A DNA stretch of 64,000 bases from contig JADKDM010000034.1 in the NCBI GenBank assembly GCA_016714565.1, forward strand, positions 1 to 64,000. Reading direction: 5' to 3'. This document shows positions 48,572 through 57,077 of the stretch, one piece after another. Both the position numbers and the translations under genes were made by a program. Each line of letters begins with the position of its first letter. Positions within the stretch are counted from its first letter, which is position 1. A model generated the notes under the pieces. That model searched no databases and had not been told where the DNA came from. It saw only the letters and a program-made list of their open reading frames with translations. The DNA is from Candidatus Villigracilis propinquus (GTDB lineage: Bacteria > Chloroflexota > Anaerolineae > Anaerolineales > Villigracilaceae).

Positions 48572-50109
48572 TATTCGGTAGCCTCTTGTTCAAACATGAT
48601 GTGTTTCATAACAATTTCCTGAGACGCTTCCTTGGCGGGCATTTCGCCAACGATTTTGCCATCACGCATCACATAGATCCGGTCACATACGCCAAGAATT
48701 TCCGGCAATTCAGAGGAGATCATGATAATCCCTTTGCCTTCACTCGCCAGCCGATTGATGATCGTATAAATCTCATACTTGGCGCCCACATCAATTCCGC
48801 GTGTGGGTTCATCCAGAATCAGGATGTCGGGATTCGCAAATAGCCACTTGCTCAGAACGACTTTTTGCTGGTTGCCGCCGGAGAGATTCAGAGCCAGTTG
48901 TAGAATGCTTGAACATTTGATGTTCAACTTGTCGCGATACTCGCGGGTAACCGTCAATTCCTTGGGCTCATTAATGATGCCTGTGGATGAGACTGCCTCC
49001 AGATTGGCGAGAGTGATGTTGTCTTTGATCTCCTCGATTAGGATCAAACCGTAGGATTTTCGATCCTCAGTGGCGTAGGCGATGCCATTGGTGATCGCCT
49101 TGTTGATGGTGCTGACGTCGATCTCTTTTCCATATTTGTATACTTTGCCGCTGATGCGGGATCCATATGCGCGGCCGAAAATGCTCATTGCAAGTTCGGT
49201 TCTGCCTGCGCCCATTAGCCCGGCAATCCCCACCACTTCGCCTTTGCGAACATGAATATTGACATTGTCGCTGACCTTGCGGTGTTCGTGAAGCGGATGA
49301 TAGGCGTTCCAATCTTTAACCTCGAAGATCACCTCACCAATATTTGATTCGCGTGGCGGGAAGCGGTGAGTCATATCACGCCCAACCATGCCGCGAATGA
49401 TGCGGTCTTCCGTGATGACATCCTTGTGAGTATCAAGCGTCTCAATTGTTGCGCCATCGCGCAGAATAGTGATGGCATCGGCTACCTTCGAAACTTCACT
49501 TAATTTGTGAGAGATCAGGATCGATGCGATGCCTTGCGATTTTAGTTGCAGTAATAATTCAAGCAGTTTTTCACTGTCGGTTTCATTGAGAGAGGCAGTT
49601 GGTTCATCCAGGATAAGCAGTTTGACCTTTTTTGCCAGCGCCTTGGCGATCTCAACCAACTGCTGCTTGCCAACACCCATATTTGTGATCAATGTGTTTG
49701 GAGGTTCGTACAATCCCACCTTTTCCAATAATTCCTTGGTTCGAGAAACCGACTCGTTCCAGTTAATAATTCCATTTTTTGCCTGTTCATTACCGAGAAA
49801 CAAGTTCTCAGTAATCGACAGATAAGGGATCAACGCGAGTTCCTGATGAATAATAACAAGTCCTATTTCTTCTGATTGACTGATATCATGGAATTTACAC
49901 TCTTGGCCTTCAAAATATATTTCCCCTTCGTATGAACCGTAGGGATAGACACCACTCAACACTTTCATCAAAGTTGATTTGCCTGCCCCATTTTCACCTA
50001 CCAGGGCGTGGATTTCGCCCCGTTCAACGCTAAAATTTACATTATCCAGCGCCTTAACGCCTGGAAAAGTTTTCGTAATGTTCCGCATTTCGAGGATGAC
50101 ATCAGACAT
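48571..50109 (-). CDS. Sugar ABC transporter ATP-binding protein (GguA/MmsA type), two NBDs
   Basis: CUT2 ATPase with two nucleotide-binding domains. NBD1: Walker A GENGAGKSTLMKVLSG, signature region GVGKQQLVEIAKALA, Walker B LLILDEPTASLNE. NBD2: degenerate Walker A GLMGAGRTELAMSIFG, signature LSGGNQQKVVLSKWL, Walker B ILILDEPTRGIDVG. 512 residues, full length. NBD2 lacks the lysine of Walker A, as is normal in this class. Overlaps the permease gene by one base; a hairpin separates it from the binding-protein gene. Confidence 0.95.
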   Translation of the reverse strand: MSDVILEMRNITKTFPGVKALDNVNFSVERGEIHALVGENGAGKSTLMKVLSGVYPYGSYEGEIYFEGQECKFHDISQSEEIGLVIIHQELALIPYLSITENLFLGNEQAKNGIINWNESVSRTKELLEKVGLYEPPNTLITNMGVGKQQLVEIAKALAKKVKLLILDEPTASLNETDSEKLLELLLQLKSQGIASILISHKLSEVSKVADAITILRDGATIETLDTHKDVITEDRIIRGMVGRDMTHRFPPRESNIGEVIFEVKDWNAYHPLHEHRKVSDNVNIHVRKGEVVGIAGLMGAGRTELAMSIFGRAYGSRISGKVYKYGKEIDVSTINKAITNGIAYATEDRKSYGLILIEEIKDNITLANLEAVSSTGIINEPKELTVTREYRDKLNIKCSSILQLALNLSGGNQQKVVLSKWLFANPDILILDEPTRGIDVGAKYEIYTIINRLASEGKGIIMISSELPEILGVCDRIYVMRDGKIVGEMPAKEASQEIVMKHIMFEQEATE

Positions 50110-50156
50110 GGGTTTCTATCCTTGATGATTTTTTATTGCTAATTTATTGCTTAATA

Positions 50157-50193
50157 AATTGGTGTGTGAGGCAGCATGCCCCACACACCAATT
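50157..50193 (-). terminator. Intercistronic hairpin between binding-protein and ATPase genes
   Basis: AATTGGTGTGTG pairs with CACACACCAATT, with further pairing possible inside. It lies 9 bases past the binding-protein stop on the - strand, followed by TATTAAG. Such hairpins commonly raise binding-protein mRNA over that of the membrane genes. The same arrangement is found after the second binding protein at 58483. Confidence 0.65.
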
Positions 50194-50202
50194 AGGAACG
50201 AC

Positions 50203-51285
50203 TTACTTTAGATCTTCAGCCTTGATGTAGCCACTCTCAATAAGGAGTTTCTCGTAGTTGCTGAGGTCAACACTGTAGGGGGTCAACAGGTAGGAAGGAA
50301 CAACCTTCACGCCGTTGTCGTAGGTCTTGGTGTCATTGATCTCAACGGTTTCGCCCTTGAGAGCCTGATCCACCATCTTGGCGGTCTGGGCAGCGAGTTC
50401 GCGGGTGTCTTTGAACACGGTGTAGGTCTGTTCGCCGGCGATCATAGCCTTGACGGAAGCAACTTCAGCATCCTGACCGGTGATGACGGGCCAAGGCTGA
50501 TCAGCTGTGCCGTAACCAACGCCGCGCAAAGCAGCGATGATACCGCGGCTCAAACCATCGTAGGGGGAGAGCACTGCATCAACGCGCTTGTCAGTGTAGT
50601 TGGCGCTCAGGAGGTTTTCCATGCGGGACTGGGCTACTGCGCCATCCCAGCGGAGGGTACCAACAACATCCATGCCCATCTGGCCAGACTGAACAACGAG
50701 CTTGCCTTCGTCAATGTAGGGTTGGAGGACGGACATAGCGCCATCATAGAAGTAGAAGGCATTGGTGTCATCGGGGGAGCCGCCGAAGAGTTCGACGTTG
50801 AAGGGGCCAGCCTGATTTTCGAGGTCTAAACCTTCGATGATCTGGGAGCCTTGGATAACGCCCACGCCGAAGTTATCGAAAGTGGCATAGTAATCAACAT
50901 TCTCGGTCTTGGAGATCAAGCGGTCATAGGCGATTACGAGAACGCCAGCTTCCTTCGCCTTGCCAAGCACGTCGGAGAGGGTTGAGCCGTCGATCGCTGC
51001 GATCACGAGCACATCAGCACCCTTGGTGATCATGTTTTCGAGCTGGGCGATCTGGTTGGGGATGTCATCGTTAGCGAACTGCAAATCGGTTGCGTAACCA
51101 AGTTCTTCGAAGGACTTGACCATGCTTTCACCGTCGGAAATCCAGCGGGTGGAGGTCTTGGTGGGCATGGAAATACCGACCATCTTTTGATCGCTACCAG
51201 CATCACCTGCAGCGCCGCAAGCGGTGAGGACGAGGCTGGCCAGCATTACTACGGCCAAGAGTTTGTAAATCAAATTCTTTGACAT
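50203..51285 (-). CDS. Sugar-binding lipoprotein of ABC transporter (ChvE-like)
   Basis: Periplasmic-binding-protein-like lipoprotein, CUT2 type. The signal peptide NLIYKLLAVVMLASLVLTACG has the lipobox LTAC. Then KMVGISMPTKTSTRWISDGE, LQFANDDIPNQIAQLENMI, LVIAAIDGSTLSDVLGKAKE, VIAYDRLISKTENVDYYATFDN and PVITGQDAEVASVKAMIAGEQTYTVFKDTREL, all as in ChvE, which binds arabinose, galactose and glucose. About 360 residues. Start ATG 51285 is preceded by CAAGGAGAAGAA; the open frame extends further upstream but has no signal peptide there. The ribosome site is identical in style to that of the other binding-protein gene. Confidence 0.94.
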   Translation of the reverse strand: MSKNLIYKLLAVVMLASLVLTACGAAGDAGSDQKMVGISMPTKTSTRWISDGESMVKSFEELGYATDLQFANDDIPNQIAQLENMITKGADVLVIAAIDGSTLSDVLGKAKEAGVLVIAYDRLISKTENVDYYATFDNFGVGVIQGSQIIEGLDLENQAGPFNVELFGGSPDDTNAFYFYDGAMSVLQPYIDEGKLVVQSGQMGMDVVGTLRWDGAVAQSRMENLLSANYTDKRVDAVLSPYDGLSRGIIAALRGVGYGTADQPWPVITGQDAEVASVKAMIAGEQTYTVFKDTRELAAQTAKMVDQALKGETVEINDTKTYDNGVKVVPSYLLTPYSVDLSNYEKLLIESGYIKAEDLK

Positions 51286-51505
51286 TTCTTCTCCTTGATT
51301 AGTAGATAGAATATTTGTATTGGCGTTCGATCTTTGAAGACATATTAAGTTATGCAATGCCTTCTTTAGGGAGTGTGCACATAAGACGCCAATAGACCGG
51401 TGTACACTTCCTTCCTGCCAAACTTGTTTACTTCCCTTTCGAATCACCTCCTTCAGTTTATGTTTCTTCAGGATATACAAATGAAAGGACGGGATAAAAA
51501 TAAAA

Positions 51506-52549
51506 TCAAACCCGTTTCGTGCTTTCACGAACAATCAGGCTCGGTTGTATGAACCTTGATTGTACAATGACAGATTGATTCCCCTTACGTGCCTGGATCA
51601 TTTCCACGATGTACTGGACGGACAGTTCCCCAAGCATTTGGAGATCCTGGGAAATGGTCGTTAGGGAAGGGTAAAAGTAGCCTGATTCCGGAAGGTTGTC
51701 AAAACCTATAACGGCCAACTGTTCCGGGATTTTAATGCCTTTACGATGGGATTCGCGTAAAACACCCAATGCCATCTGGTCATTCGCGACGAAGACGGCG
51801 TCCAGATCGGGGAATACCTCAAGTAATTGAATAAATGCCTGCTCACCACTGGCAGATGACCAGTTTCCTTCCTTGCAATGTTGGTCTGAAGCGTCAAGAC
51901 CTGCCTTTGTGAGCGTATCGCGCCAGCCACGCTTGCGCTCGTCCGCTTCCCACCAAGTCAACGGACCTGAAATATGTCCGATCTTCGTTTTTCCACACTC
52001 CAGCAGGTGTTTCACAGCCAGAACTGCACCCTGATAATTATCTGTAGCTACGCTGGAAATCCCTTCACGAGGCTCCATCGCAAGAAACAGAACTGGGACG
52101 GGAATTTTTTCCAGACGTTCATCAAGCCAGGAGTGATTGTTGCCAATCTCCGGGGCTACCCAAATGATGCCATCCACCTGGCGGGCGAGAAGTGAGTCAA
52201 TTACGTCATCTATACTATTAATGTCAAAATTATCAAGTTCTTTCATCAAAAGCATATAGCCGAGTTCATCTGCTTTATCAGCCACTCCGTTGAGTGTCCG
52301 TGATGGTCCAATATATTTCAAGCCAAAAGTGACAACCCCCAGAGTATAACTTCGCTGTTGAATTAGACTGCGTGCCAGCGTGCTGGGGCGGTAGCCGAGC
52401 TGTTCCACTACCTCTTCAACCCGTTGGCGGGTTTCCTCTGAAACGTAGGAAAACTTGTTCATCACCCGTGAGACAGTTTGTGTAGACACCCCGGCTGCCT
52501 GAGCTACATCCTTAATGGTGATGCGTTTTCTTTGTTCAGCGGGGATCAA
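51506..52549 (-). CDS. LacI-family transcriptional regulator of the arabinose unit
   Basis: 347 residues. The N-terminal HTH and hinge are ITIKDVAQAAGVSTQTVSRVMNK and YVSEETRQRVEEVVEQLGYRPSTLARSL; the periplasmic-binding-like domain covers VVTFGLKYIG to the end, with IIWVAPEIGNNHSW, VATDNYQGAVLAVKHLLE and AVFVANDQMALGVLRE. The start is a TTG (52549), which often lowers repressor synthesis. It is first in the leftward unit and two operator copies lie over its promoter, so it should repress itself and the sugar transport and catabolic genes until an inducer, probably arabinose, binds. Confidence 0.93.
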   Translation of the reverse strand: MIPAEQRKRITIKDVAQAAGVSTQTVSRVMNKFSYVSEETRQRVEEVVEQLGYRPSTLARSLIQQRSYTLGVVTFGLKYIGPSRTLNGVADKADELGYMLLMKELDNFDINSIDDVIDSLLARQVDGIIWVAPEIGNNHSWLDERLEKIPVPVLFLAMEPREGISSVATDNYQGAVLAVKHLLECGKTKIGHISGPLTWWEADERKRGWRDTLTKAGLDASDQHCKEGNWSSASGEQAFIQLLEVFPDLDAVFVANDQMALGVLRESHRKGIKIPEQLAVIGFDNLPESGYFYPSLTTISQDLQMLGELSVQYIVEMIQARKGNQSVIVQSRFIQPSLIVRESTKRV

Positions 52550-52569
52550 AATATTATCCTTTTGGGTAA

Positions 52570-52597
52570 TGTTATCGATAACATGTTATCGATAACA
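52570..52597. promoter_or_regulatory. Two identical tandem LacI-type operators
   Basis: TGTTATCGATAACA occurs twice back to back (52570-52583 and 52584-52597). Each copy is a perfect 14-base palindrome with the central CG typical of LacI/GalR-family operators. The first copy, reading the - strand, touches the -10 box, and the start point should fall inside it, so occupancy would block initiation. Both copies lie ahead of the lacI start at 52549. Confidence 0.85.
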
Positions 52598-52625
52598 TAA
52601 TATCAAAAATGACAACTAGAGTCAA
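52597..52625 (-). promoter_or_regulatory. Promoter of the leftward arabinose unit
   Basis: On the - strand TTGACT (52625-52620) and TATTAT (52602-52597) are 17 bases apart, a near-consensus housekeeping promoter. The operators begin where the -10 box ends. It would drive the LacI gene and, unless a second start exists before the binding-protein gene, the whole unit behind it. It sits in the 120-base gap after the galT stop. Confidence 0.7.
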
Positions 52626-52670
52626 TTGTAAAATTATTTTCGACGAACTATGATTTGATTTGAAATAAAT

Positions 52671-53711
52671 TTATCTATCGCGATGCTTGTAATGAATATC
52701 TGAAAGCGATCGCAATCGTTCGGTGGCCACTTCGGGCGTGATATCGCGTTGCGGCATGGCGAGCATTTCGTAGCCGACCATAAATTTGCGGACGGTGGCC
52801 GAGCGCAGCAATGGCGGATAAAAATGCGCGTGCAGAGTCCATTCGGGATGCGGCTGTCCATCGGCGGGGGCTTGATGGAATCCCATTGAATAGGGGAATG
52901 AGATTTCGAATAAATTATCGTATCTTGTCGTGACCTGTTTGAAGACTTCGGCCAATGCAGAGACTTCCACCGATGACAGTTCCTTCAACGAAGCGGATGC
53001 GCGATGCGCGCTCACAAGCACCTCGAACGGCCACACCGCCCAAAAAGGAACCAACGCTGTGAAATGGTCGTTGGAGAATAAGATGCGGTCTTTTTGCTTG
53101 TGTTCCTCTTTTATGTAATCCACCAGCAATGGACTGTTGTTCTTGTTGAAATATTCCGTTTGCGTGGCAAGCTCTTTGATGATTTCATTCGGCAGTTGGG
53201 ACTGTGACCAAAGCTGGCTGTGCGGGTGCGGATTGGAACAGCCCATCATCGCGCCTTTGTTTTCAAAGACCTGCACATATTTGATGTAATCCAATTCGGC
53301 GAGTTTTGCGGATTCATTTGTCCATGTGTTGAGCACGTTTTCGATGACGGGCAATTCGAGTTCGGGCAATGTCAGGTCGTGGCGGGGGGAGAAACAAACT
53401 ACCAGACACTTCCCCTGCTCGGGAGCAGAGACAAGCAACGGGTGGGATGAGGCGGAAGCGTCTTCAGGGGCATCTGGCAGCAGCGCAGCAAAGTCATTGT
53501 TGAAGACGTAGGTGCCAGAATAGTCAGAATTGAAAACGCCGCCAGCACGTTCGTTGCGCGGACAGAGATAGCAGGTGGGGTCGTAGGTGGGGAGGGTTTC
53601 GGGGGAAAGTTTTTCAACCTGCCCAAGCCAGGGACGTTTGGCGCGGTGCGGCGAGACGAGCACCCATTCACCCGTGAGGGCGTTATAGCGGCGGTGTGGA
53701 TTGTTCAACAT
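52671..53711 (-). CDS. galT: Galactose-1-phosphate uridylyltransferase
   Basis: Leloir enzyme exchanging UMP between UDP-glucose and galactose 1-phosphate. HRRYNALTGEWVLVSPHRAKRPW opens; CYLCPRNERAGG holds the zinc cysteines; YVFNNDFAAL; the active-site loop reads NPHPHSQLWSQSQLP (HPHxQ with Ser in place of the usual Gly); and HAHFYPPLLRS near the end. 346 residues, full length, frame intact. It follows the alpha-galactosidase-like gene by 2 bases, fitting release of galactose and its entry into metabolism. Confidence 0.95.
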   Translation of the reverse strand: MLNNPHRRYNALTGEWVLVSPHRAKRPWLGQVEKLSPETLPTYDPTCYLCPRNERAGGVFNSDYSGTYVFNNDFAALLPDAPEDASASSHPLLVSAPEQGKCLVVCFSPRHDLTLPELELPVIENVLNTWTNESAKLAELDYIKYVQVFENKGAMMGCSNPHPHSQLWSQSQLPNEIIKELATQTEYFNKNNSPLLVDYIKEEHKQKDRILFSNDHFTALVPFWAVWPFEVLVSAHRASASLKELSSVEVSALAEVFKQVTTRYDNLFEISFPYSMGFHQAPADGQPHPEWTLHAHFYPPLLRSATVRKFMVGYEMLAMPQRDITPEVATERLRSLSDIHYKHRDR

Positions 53712-53713
53712 GG

Positions 53714-55894
53714 TTATTCCTTTTCAAAAATGATTTCGATCCATTCAAGGATTTCTTGGTTTTGTTGGAGATTGATTTCTATTCGGCTGTTGGAACAGGT
53801 AACTTTTGTTTTCGTTGCGCGTCCGCTGAAATAATGCTCGATGATGGTTGCGCTGTTGTGAAGCGGAGTATGACTGATTGTACAACCGCCATCGCCAAAT
53901 GGGACGATGCCGAGGTGAGTAGATTCTGAAATGCCATCGTCGGTTAGGGATGCGACGACCAGTGTGACATCGGTGTGAAGGATGTCTTTGTAATTTTTTG
54001 GCGCGGGTTTTCCATCGAGATTGTGAGTGCGGATTGCGAGCAGGACGGTCTTGTCGTTTTCGATGCGTTCCCACGAGGGGGAAAATCCAGCGCGCAAACC
54101 GCCCTGCCATTTTGCATGGACGGGATACGTTTGGAAAACAACTTGCTTGCGTGCAATGGCGGCAAGCCCGTTGAATTTTGCAATGACTTCGTCTGTGGGC
54201 ATGCCGCCGCTTTCATCACCGTCAAAACAATGCAGGGAGCCGAGCGTGCCAGAGGCGATGGTGTCGAACCAAATATCAGGCGCGGATTCCCATTCGTAGC
54301 CTGAGGAACTGTAGGTGGGCATTCCGAGTTCGCCGCACAGACTGCTGAAGAAGACTCGGCGATTGGTTTCGAGGTCGTAGTCGCCGATGCAATAGACGAG
54401 GTCATCGGGGCTGTGTAAATCGTAATATTCAATCAACAATGGCGAGAGGCCGTAGTACATGATGACGAGGTCTGGGTTTTCTTCTTTCATTGCGCCAATC
54501 ACAACATCCAAACCTTTTTGGAGAAGGCGTTCGCCTGCAAAGTTCATGTCCGCAGGGGCGGCGACATCGAGCGAGGGCAGTTCGTAGCCGAAGTCAAATT
54601 TGATGAGGTCAGGTTTGTAGCGGCGGATAAACTCTTTGGCGCGTTCGCTCAAAACTTTTTGGACGATGGGCTGGGTGACATCGAAGATTCCGTAGCGGGA
54701 GGTTTGATGGTCGAGCCAGAGCGGTTTGCCTTCGGGCGTTTGCAGGAGATTGGATTCGTCCAAGCCGAGGGCGGCAGGATTTTGACAGCGCAGGAAAGCC
54801 GCCCACAAACCGATGAAATATCCCTGCCCGCGAATGTCATTCAATAAATTTTCAAAATGAGGGAAGCGCTCGGTGTCGTGTTTTAGCTCGCCGTGTTGAC
54901 CTTCCCATTTGTCGTCAATCACAAACGTGCGAGCCTTCATTCCAGAGCTTTGAAGTTTACTGAAAATGTCTCTGACGATTTCTTCGGTCAACTCTTCGGA
55001 GTTCATCGCCATGGATGATTCAACTCCCCATGTGTTGAATTGCGGCGCGAGCATCACATCTTTTTTCTTGCCCGAAATATTTTTTGGCGCAATGATTTTT
55101 TCACGTTGAAGAATTTTGTAATAACTGCGAATGGCTTCATGATAATTTTCGCCGAACGCAATCAAAAACGAAAAGCCAAGTTTGTTTGGCTTGTGCTTCC
55201 AAATGTCGCTGCGAAGATTCAACACAGGGCTGATTCCAATTTCACGAATCTCCAAACGGAAATCGCCTTGCGGCAATTCGGCGAGTCCCCAACATGCCGC
55301 GCCCGATTGCAGCGCCTTCGCGCCGATGGCGTTCCACTTATCCGATGTGTTGAAGGTGCAAAAATAATGCGCGGGCAATCCCCATTGCTGCGTCAGCCCA
55401 GGCCCGCGCATGGCGCCAGAGCCGAGCACCGTCGTCACCGAAAGCCGCGAATGCAAATCCACCACGGGGTTGATGGACGTGCTCATGCACAAGCCAGGCA
55501 CCACCGCGTAATGGCTGTACATCGAAGGCTTGTATGCGCCGCCGTCCATTTCGGGGAAGTAGATAATTTGGGCGATGTCACTGTCCACGGGGGATTCGAG
55601 CAGAAGCGGTTCGAGGGAGATAAAGTCCATTTGGAAGAACCAGCTCACAGTTAAGCGCGATGCGTTTTTTGTCGCTTGGTAGATGATGGAAATGCGGTCA
55701 TCCTTAATCTGATAACTGGTCTGTGAGTCGAGAAACATTTCCGCCCCGAGGATGAGCGGACGATGGCGTGCGCGTGAGATGAGTCGCAGATTCGCATCGT
55801 ACAAATTGAAAATATCTGTCTCGGCGTCCCATTCCCAAGTGTAGGTGGGGGAGGTGACTTGGATTTTGCGCTGGTTTTCGGTGATTTTGATCAT
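53714..55894 (-). CDS. Alpha-galactosidase-like glycoside hydrolase (GH36/GH31 clan)
   Basis: About 726 residues, N-terminal beta-sandwich of roughly 280 residues, then a (beta/alpha)8 barrel. ARTFVIDDKWEGQHGELKHDTERFPHFENLL matches the barrel start of GH36; LIKFDFGYELPSLD carries the nucleophile Asp (KxD); VFFSSLCGELGMPTYSSSGYEW and HCFDGDESGGMPTDEV may hold the acid/base. No signal peptide, so it acts in the cytoplasm on imported galactosides. ATG 55894 (MIKITENQRK) is preferred over the in-frame start at 55921, which overlaps the -35 box of the rightward promoter. Raffinose-type substrates are plausible; GH36 is not fully certain. Confidence 0.85.
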   Translation of the reverse strand: MIKITENQRKIQVTSPTYTWEWDAETDIFNLYDANLRLISRARHRPLILGAEMFLDSQTSYQIKDDRISIIYQATKNASRLTVSWFFQMDFISLEPLLLESPVDSDIAQIIYFPEMDGGAYKPSMYSHYAVVPGLCMSTSINPVVDLHSRLSVTTVLGSGAMRGPGLTQQWGLPAHYFCTFNTSDKWNAIGAKALQSGAACWGLAELPQGDFRLEIREIGISPVLNLRSDIWKHKPNKLGFSFLIAFGENYHEAIRSYYKILQREKIIAPKNISGKKKDVMLAPQFNTWGVESSMAMNSEELTEEIVRDIFSKLQSSGMKARTFVIDDKWEGQHGELKHDTERFPHFENLLNDIRGQGYFIGLWAAFLRCQNPAALGLDESNLLQTPEGKPLWLDHQTSRYGIFDVTQPIVQKVLSERAKEFIRRYKPDLIKFDFGYELPSLDVAAPADMNFAGERLLQKGLDVVIGAMKEENPDLVIMYYGLSPLLIEYYDLHSPDDLVYCIGDYDLETNRRVFFSSLCGELGMPTYSSSGYEWESAPDIWFDTIASGTLGSLHCFDGDESGGMPTDEVIAKFNGLAAIARKQVVFQTYPVHAKWQGGLRAGFSPSWERIENDKTVLLAIRTHNLDGKPAPKNYKDILHTDVTLVVASLTDDGISESTHLGIVPFGDGGCTISHTPLHNSATIIEHYFSGRATKTKVTCSNSRIEINLQQNQEILEWIEIIFEKE

Positions 55895-55909
55895 TTTGAA
55901 AATTGCCTC

Positions 55910-55938
55910 TTGACAAAGCATATCCGTTCTTGTAAACT
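55910..55938 (+). promoter_or_regulatory. Promoter of the rightward galactoside unit (lacI, transporter)
   Basis: TTGACA (55910-55915), a 17-base spacer, and TAAACT (55933-55938). The -35 hexamer is perfect. Transcription should begin near 55945, inside the palindrome that starts at 55939, and read into the LacI gene at 55988. Confidence 0.75.
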
Positions 55939-55968
55939 AATGTTACCGGTCACATGACCGGTAACATT
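55939..55968. promoter_or_regulatory. 30-bp palindromic LacI-type operator
   Basis: AATGTTACCGGTCA and TGACCGGTAACATT are exact inverted arms around a central CA. Each arm contains TTACCGGTCA, itself with the central CG of LacI-family half sites, so it can be read as two adjacent operators. It covers the likely start points of both the leftward (GH36, galT) and rightward (lacI, transporter) promoters, so one bound repressor could close both. Confidence 0.85.
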
Positions 55969-55994
55969 ATACAACCCCACACAAAAAATGCCAA
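55966..55994 (-). promoter_or_regulatory. Promoter of the leftward galactosidase-galT unit
   Basis: On the - strand TTGGCA (55994-55989), a 17-base spacer and a perfect TATAAT (55971-55966). The -35 box lies at the second codon of the lacI gene on the other strand. The start point should fall near 55959, inside the operator. This promoter overlaps the rightward one face to face. Confidence 0.75.
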
Positions 55995-57001
55995 ATTCTC
56001 ACCCAACCCTTCGTGATGTTGCCCGTTTAGCTGGCGTTTCGCACCAGACCGTTTCGCGCGTGATCAATGGGAGTGAGGATGTTTTGCCGGAGACCCGCGC
56101 AAACGTGGAGGCGGCCATCAAGCAGTTGGGCTACCGCCCGAATGCGATTGCCCGCTCGATGGCACGCGGCCAGACTCATACGCTGGCTTGCATTTCCCCC
56201 AATTTGACAGATTACACCTTTGCCAGCGTCATCGAAGGCGCTGAGACCGAAGCACGCCAGCATGATTATTTTCTGCTGTCCTCTTCTGCGACTGACCCAA
56301 AGGCGTTTCACGCGTTGGTGGATGAGTTGGTGGGGCACCGCCGCGTGGATGGGCTGATCGTGATCAACCCATATTCTGATGATCGGTTCCAGCATATCCC
56401 TGAAAAATTCCCGGTGGTTTTTGTAGGCGCTCAATCTCATGAGCAGAAAATTTCATCCGTCTGTTTGGACGATGAAAAGGTCGCGTACGAAGCTACCCGT
56501 CATTTGATCTCGCTTGGTCACAAAGACATTGCTCTGGTCACCGGGCCGATGGAAGAAGATTGTTCACTGGATCGCACGGAAGGATACCGCCGTGCTTTGC
56601 AGGAGGCTGGCATTCCTTTTGATGATTCAAAGATCATTGAAGGGGATTGGTCTGCCACATCAGGTCAGGATGCTTTGCTTTCCTTCGTTGAGCAGGGACG
56701 CGTCCCGACGGCTGTGTTTGCTCAGAATGACCGCATGGCAATGGGCGTGTTACGCGCCGCGCGTGATGTGAACATAAAAGTGCCTACCCAGCTTGCCGTC
56801 ATTGGCGTGGACGATATGCCTTTGTCTTCCTATTTTGATCCGCCTCTTACCACGATGCGTCAGGACATGCCGCGCATCGGGCAGGAAGCCACCCGTATGT
56901 TGTTGGACATTATCCAAAAGAAGAATACCGACCAGCGCGAAGTGAAGTTATCTGCGCAATTGGTTGTGCGTCAATCCACATCTGATAAAGGAGGTGATTA
57001 A
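55988..57001 (+). CDS. LacI-family transcriptional regulator of the galactoside unit
   Basis: 337 residues. HTH and hinge: LRDVARLAGVSHQTVSRVINGSEDVLPETRANVEAAIKQLGYRPNAIARSM; effector domain with CISPNLTDYTFASVIEGAETEA, GLIVINPYSDDRFQ, ALVTGPMEEDCSLDRTEGY, AVFAQNDRMAMGVLRAARD and AVIGVDDMPLSSYFDPPLTTM. The divergent alpha-galactosidase-galT unit, and the sugar transporter behind it, make galactosides or galactose the likely inducer. Its own promoter is covered by the operator, so it should regulate itself. Ends 76 bases before the binding-protein gene. Confidence 0.94.
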   Translation: MPNSHPTLRDVARLAGVSHQTVSRVINGSEDVLPETRANVEAAIKQLGYRPNAIARSMARGQTHTLACISPNLTDYTFASVIEGAETEARQHDYFLLSSSATDPKAFHALVDELVGHRRVDGLIVINPYSDDRFQHIPEKFPVVFVGAQSHEQKISSVCLDDEKVAYEATRHLISLGHKDIALVTGPMEEDCSLDRTEGYRRALQEAGIPFDDSKIIEGDWSATSGQDALLSFVEQGRVPTAVFAQNDRMAMGVLRAARDVNIKVPTQLAVIGVDDMPLSSYFDPPLTTMRQDMPRIGQEATRMLLDIIQKKNTDQREVKLSAQLVVRQSTSDKGGD

Positions 57002-57077
57002 TAGTCCCAAGCAAAATATCGATAGGACCGTTATTTTGTACGTTTATCGCTCTACATATTTCCAAGGAGAAGAATAA

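Noticed and set aside
56987..56999. AAAGGAGGTGATT as ribosome site of a small leader gene
   Set aside because: No start codon at a usable distance; the string codes for the last residues of the LacI protein. Kept only as a comparison with the other leader.
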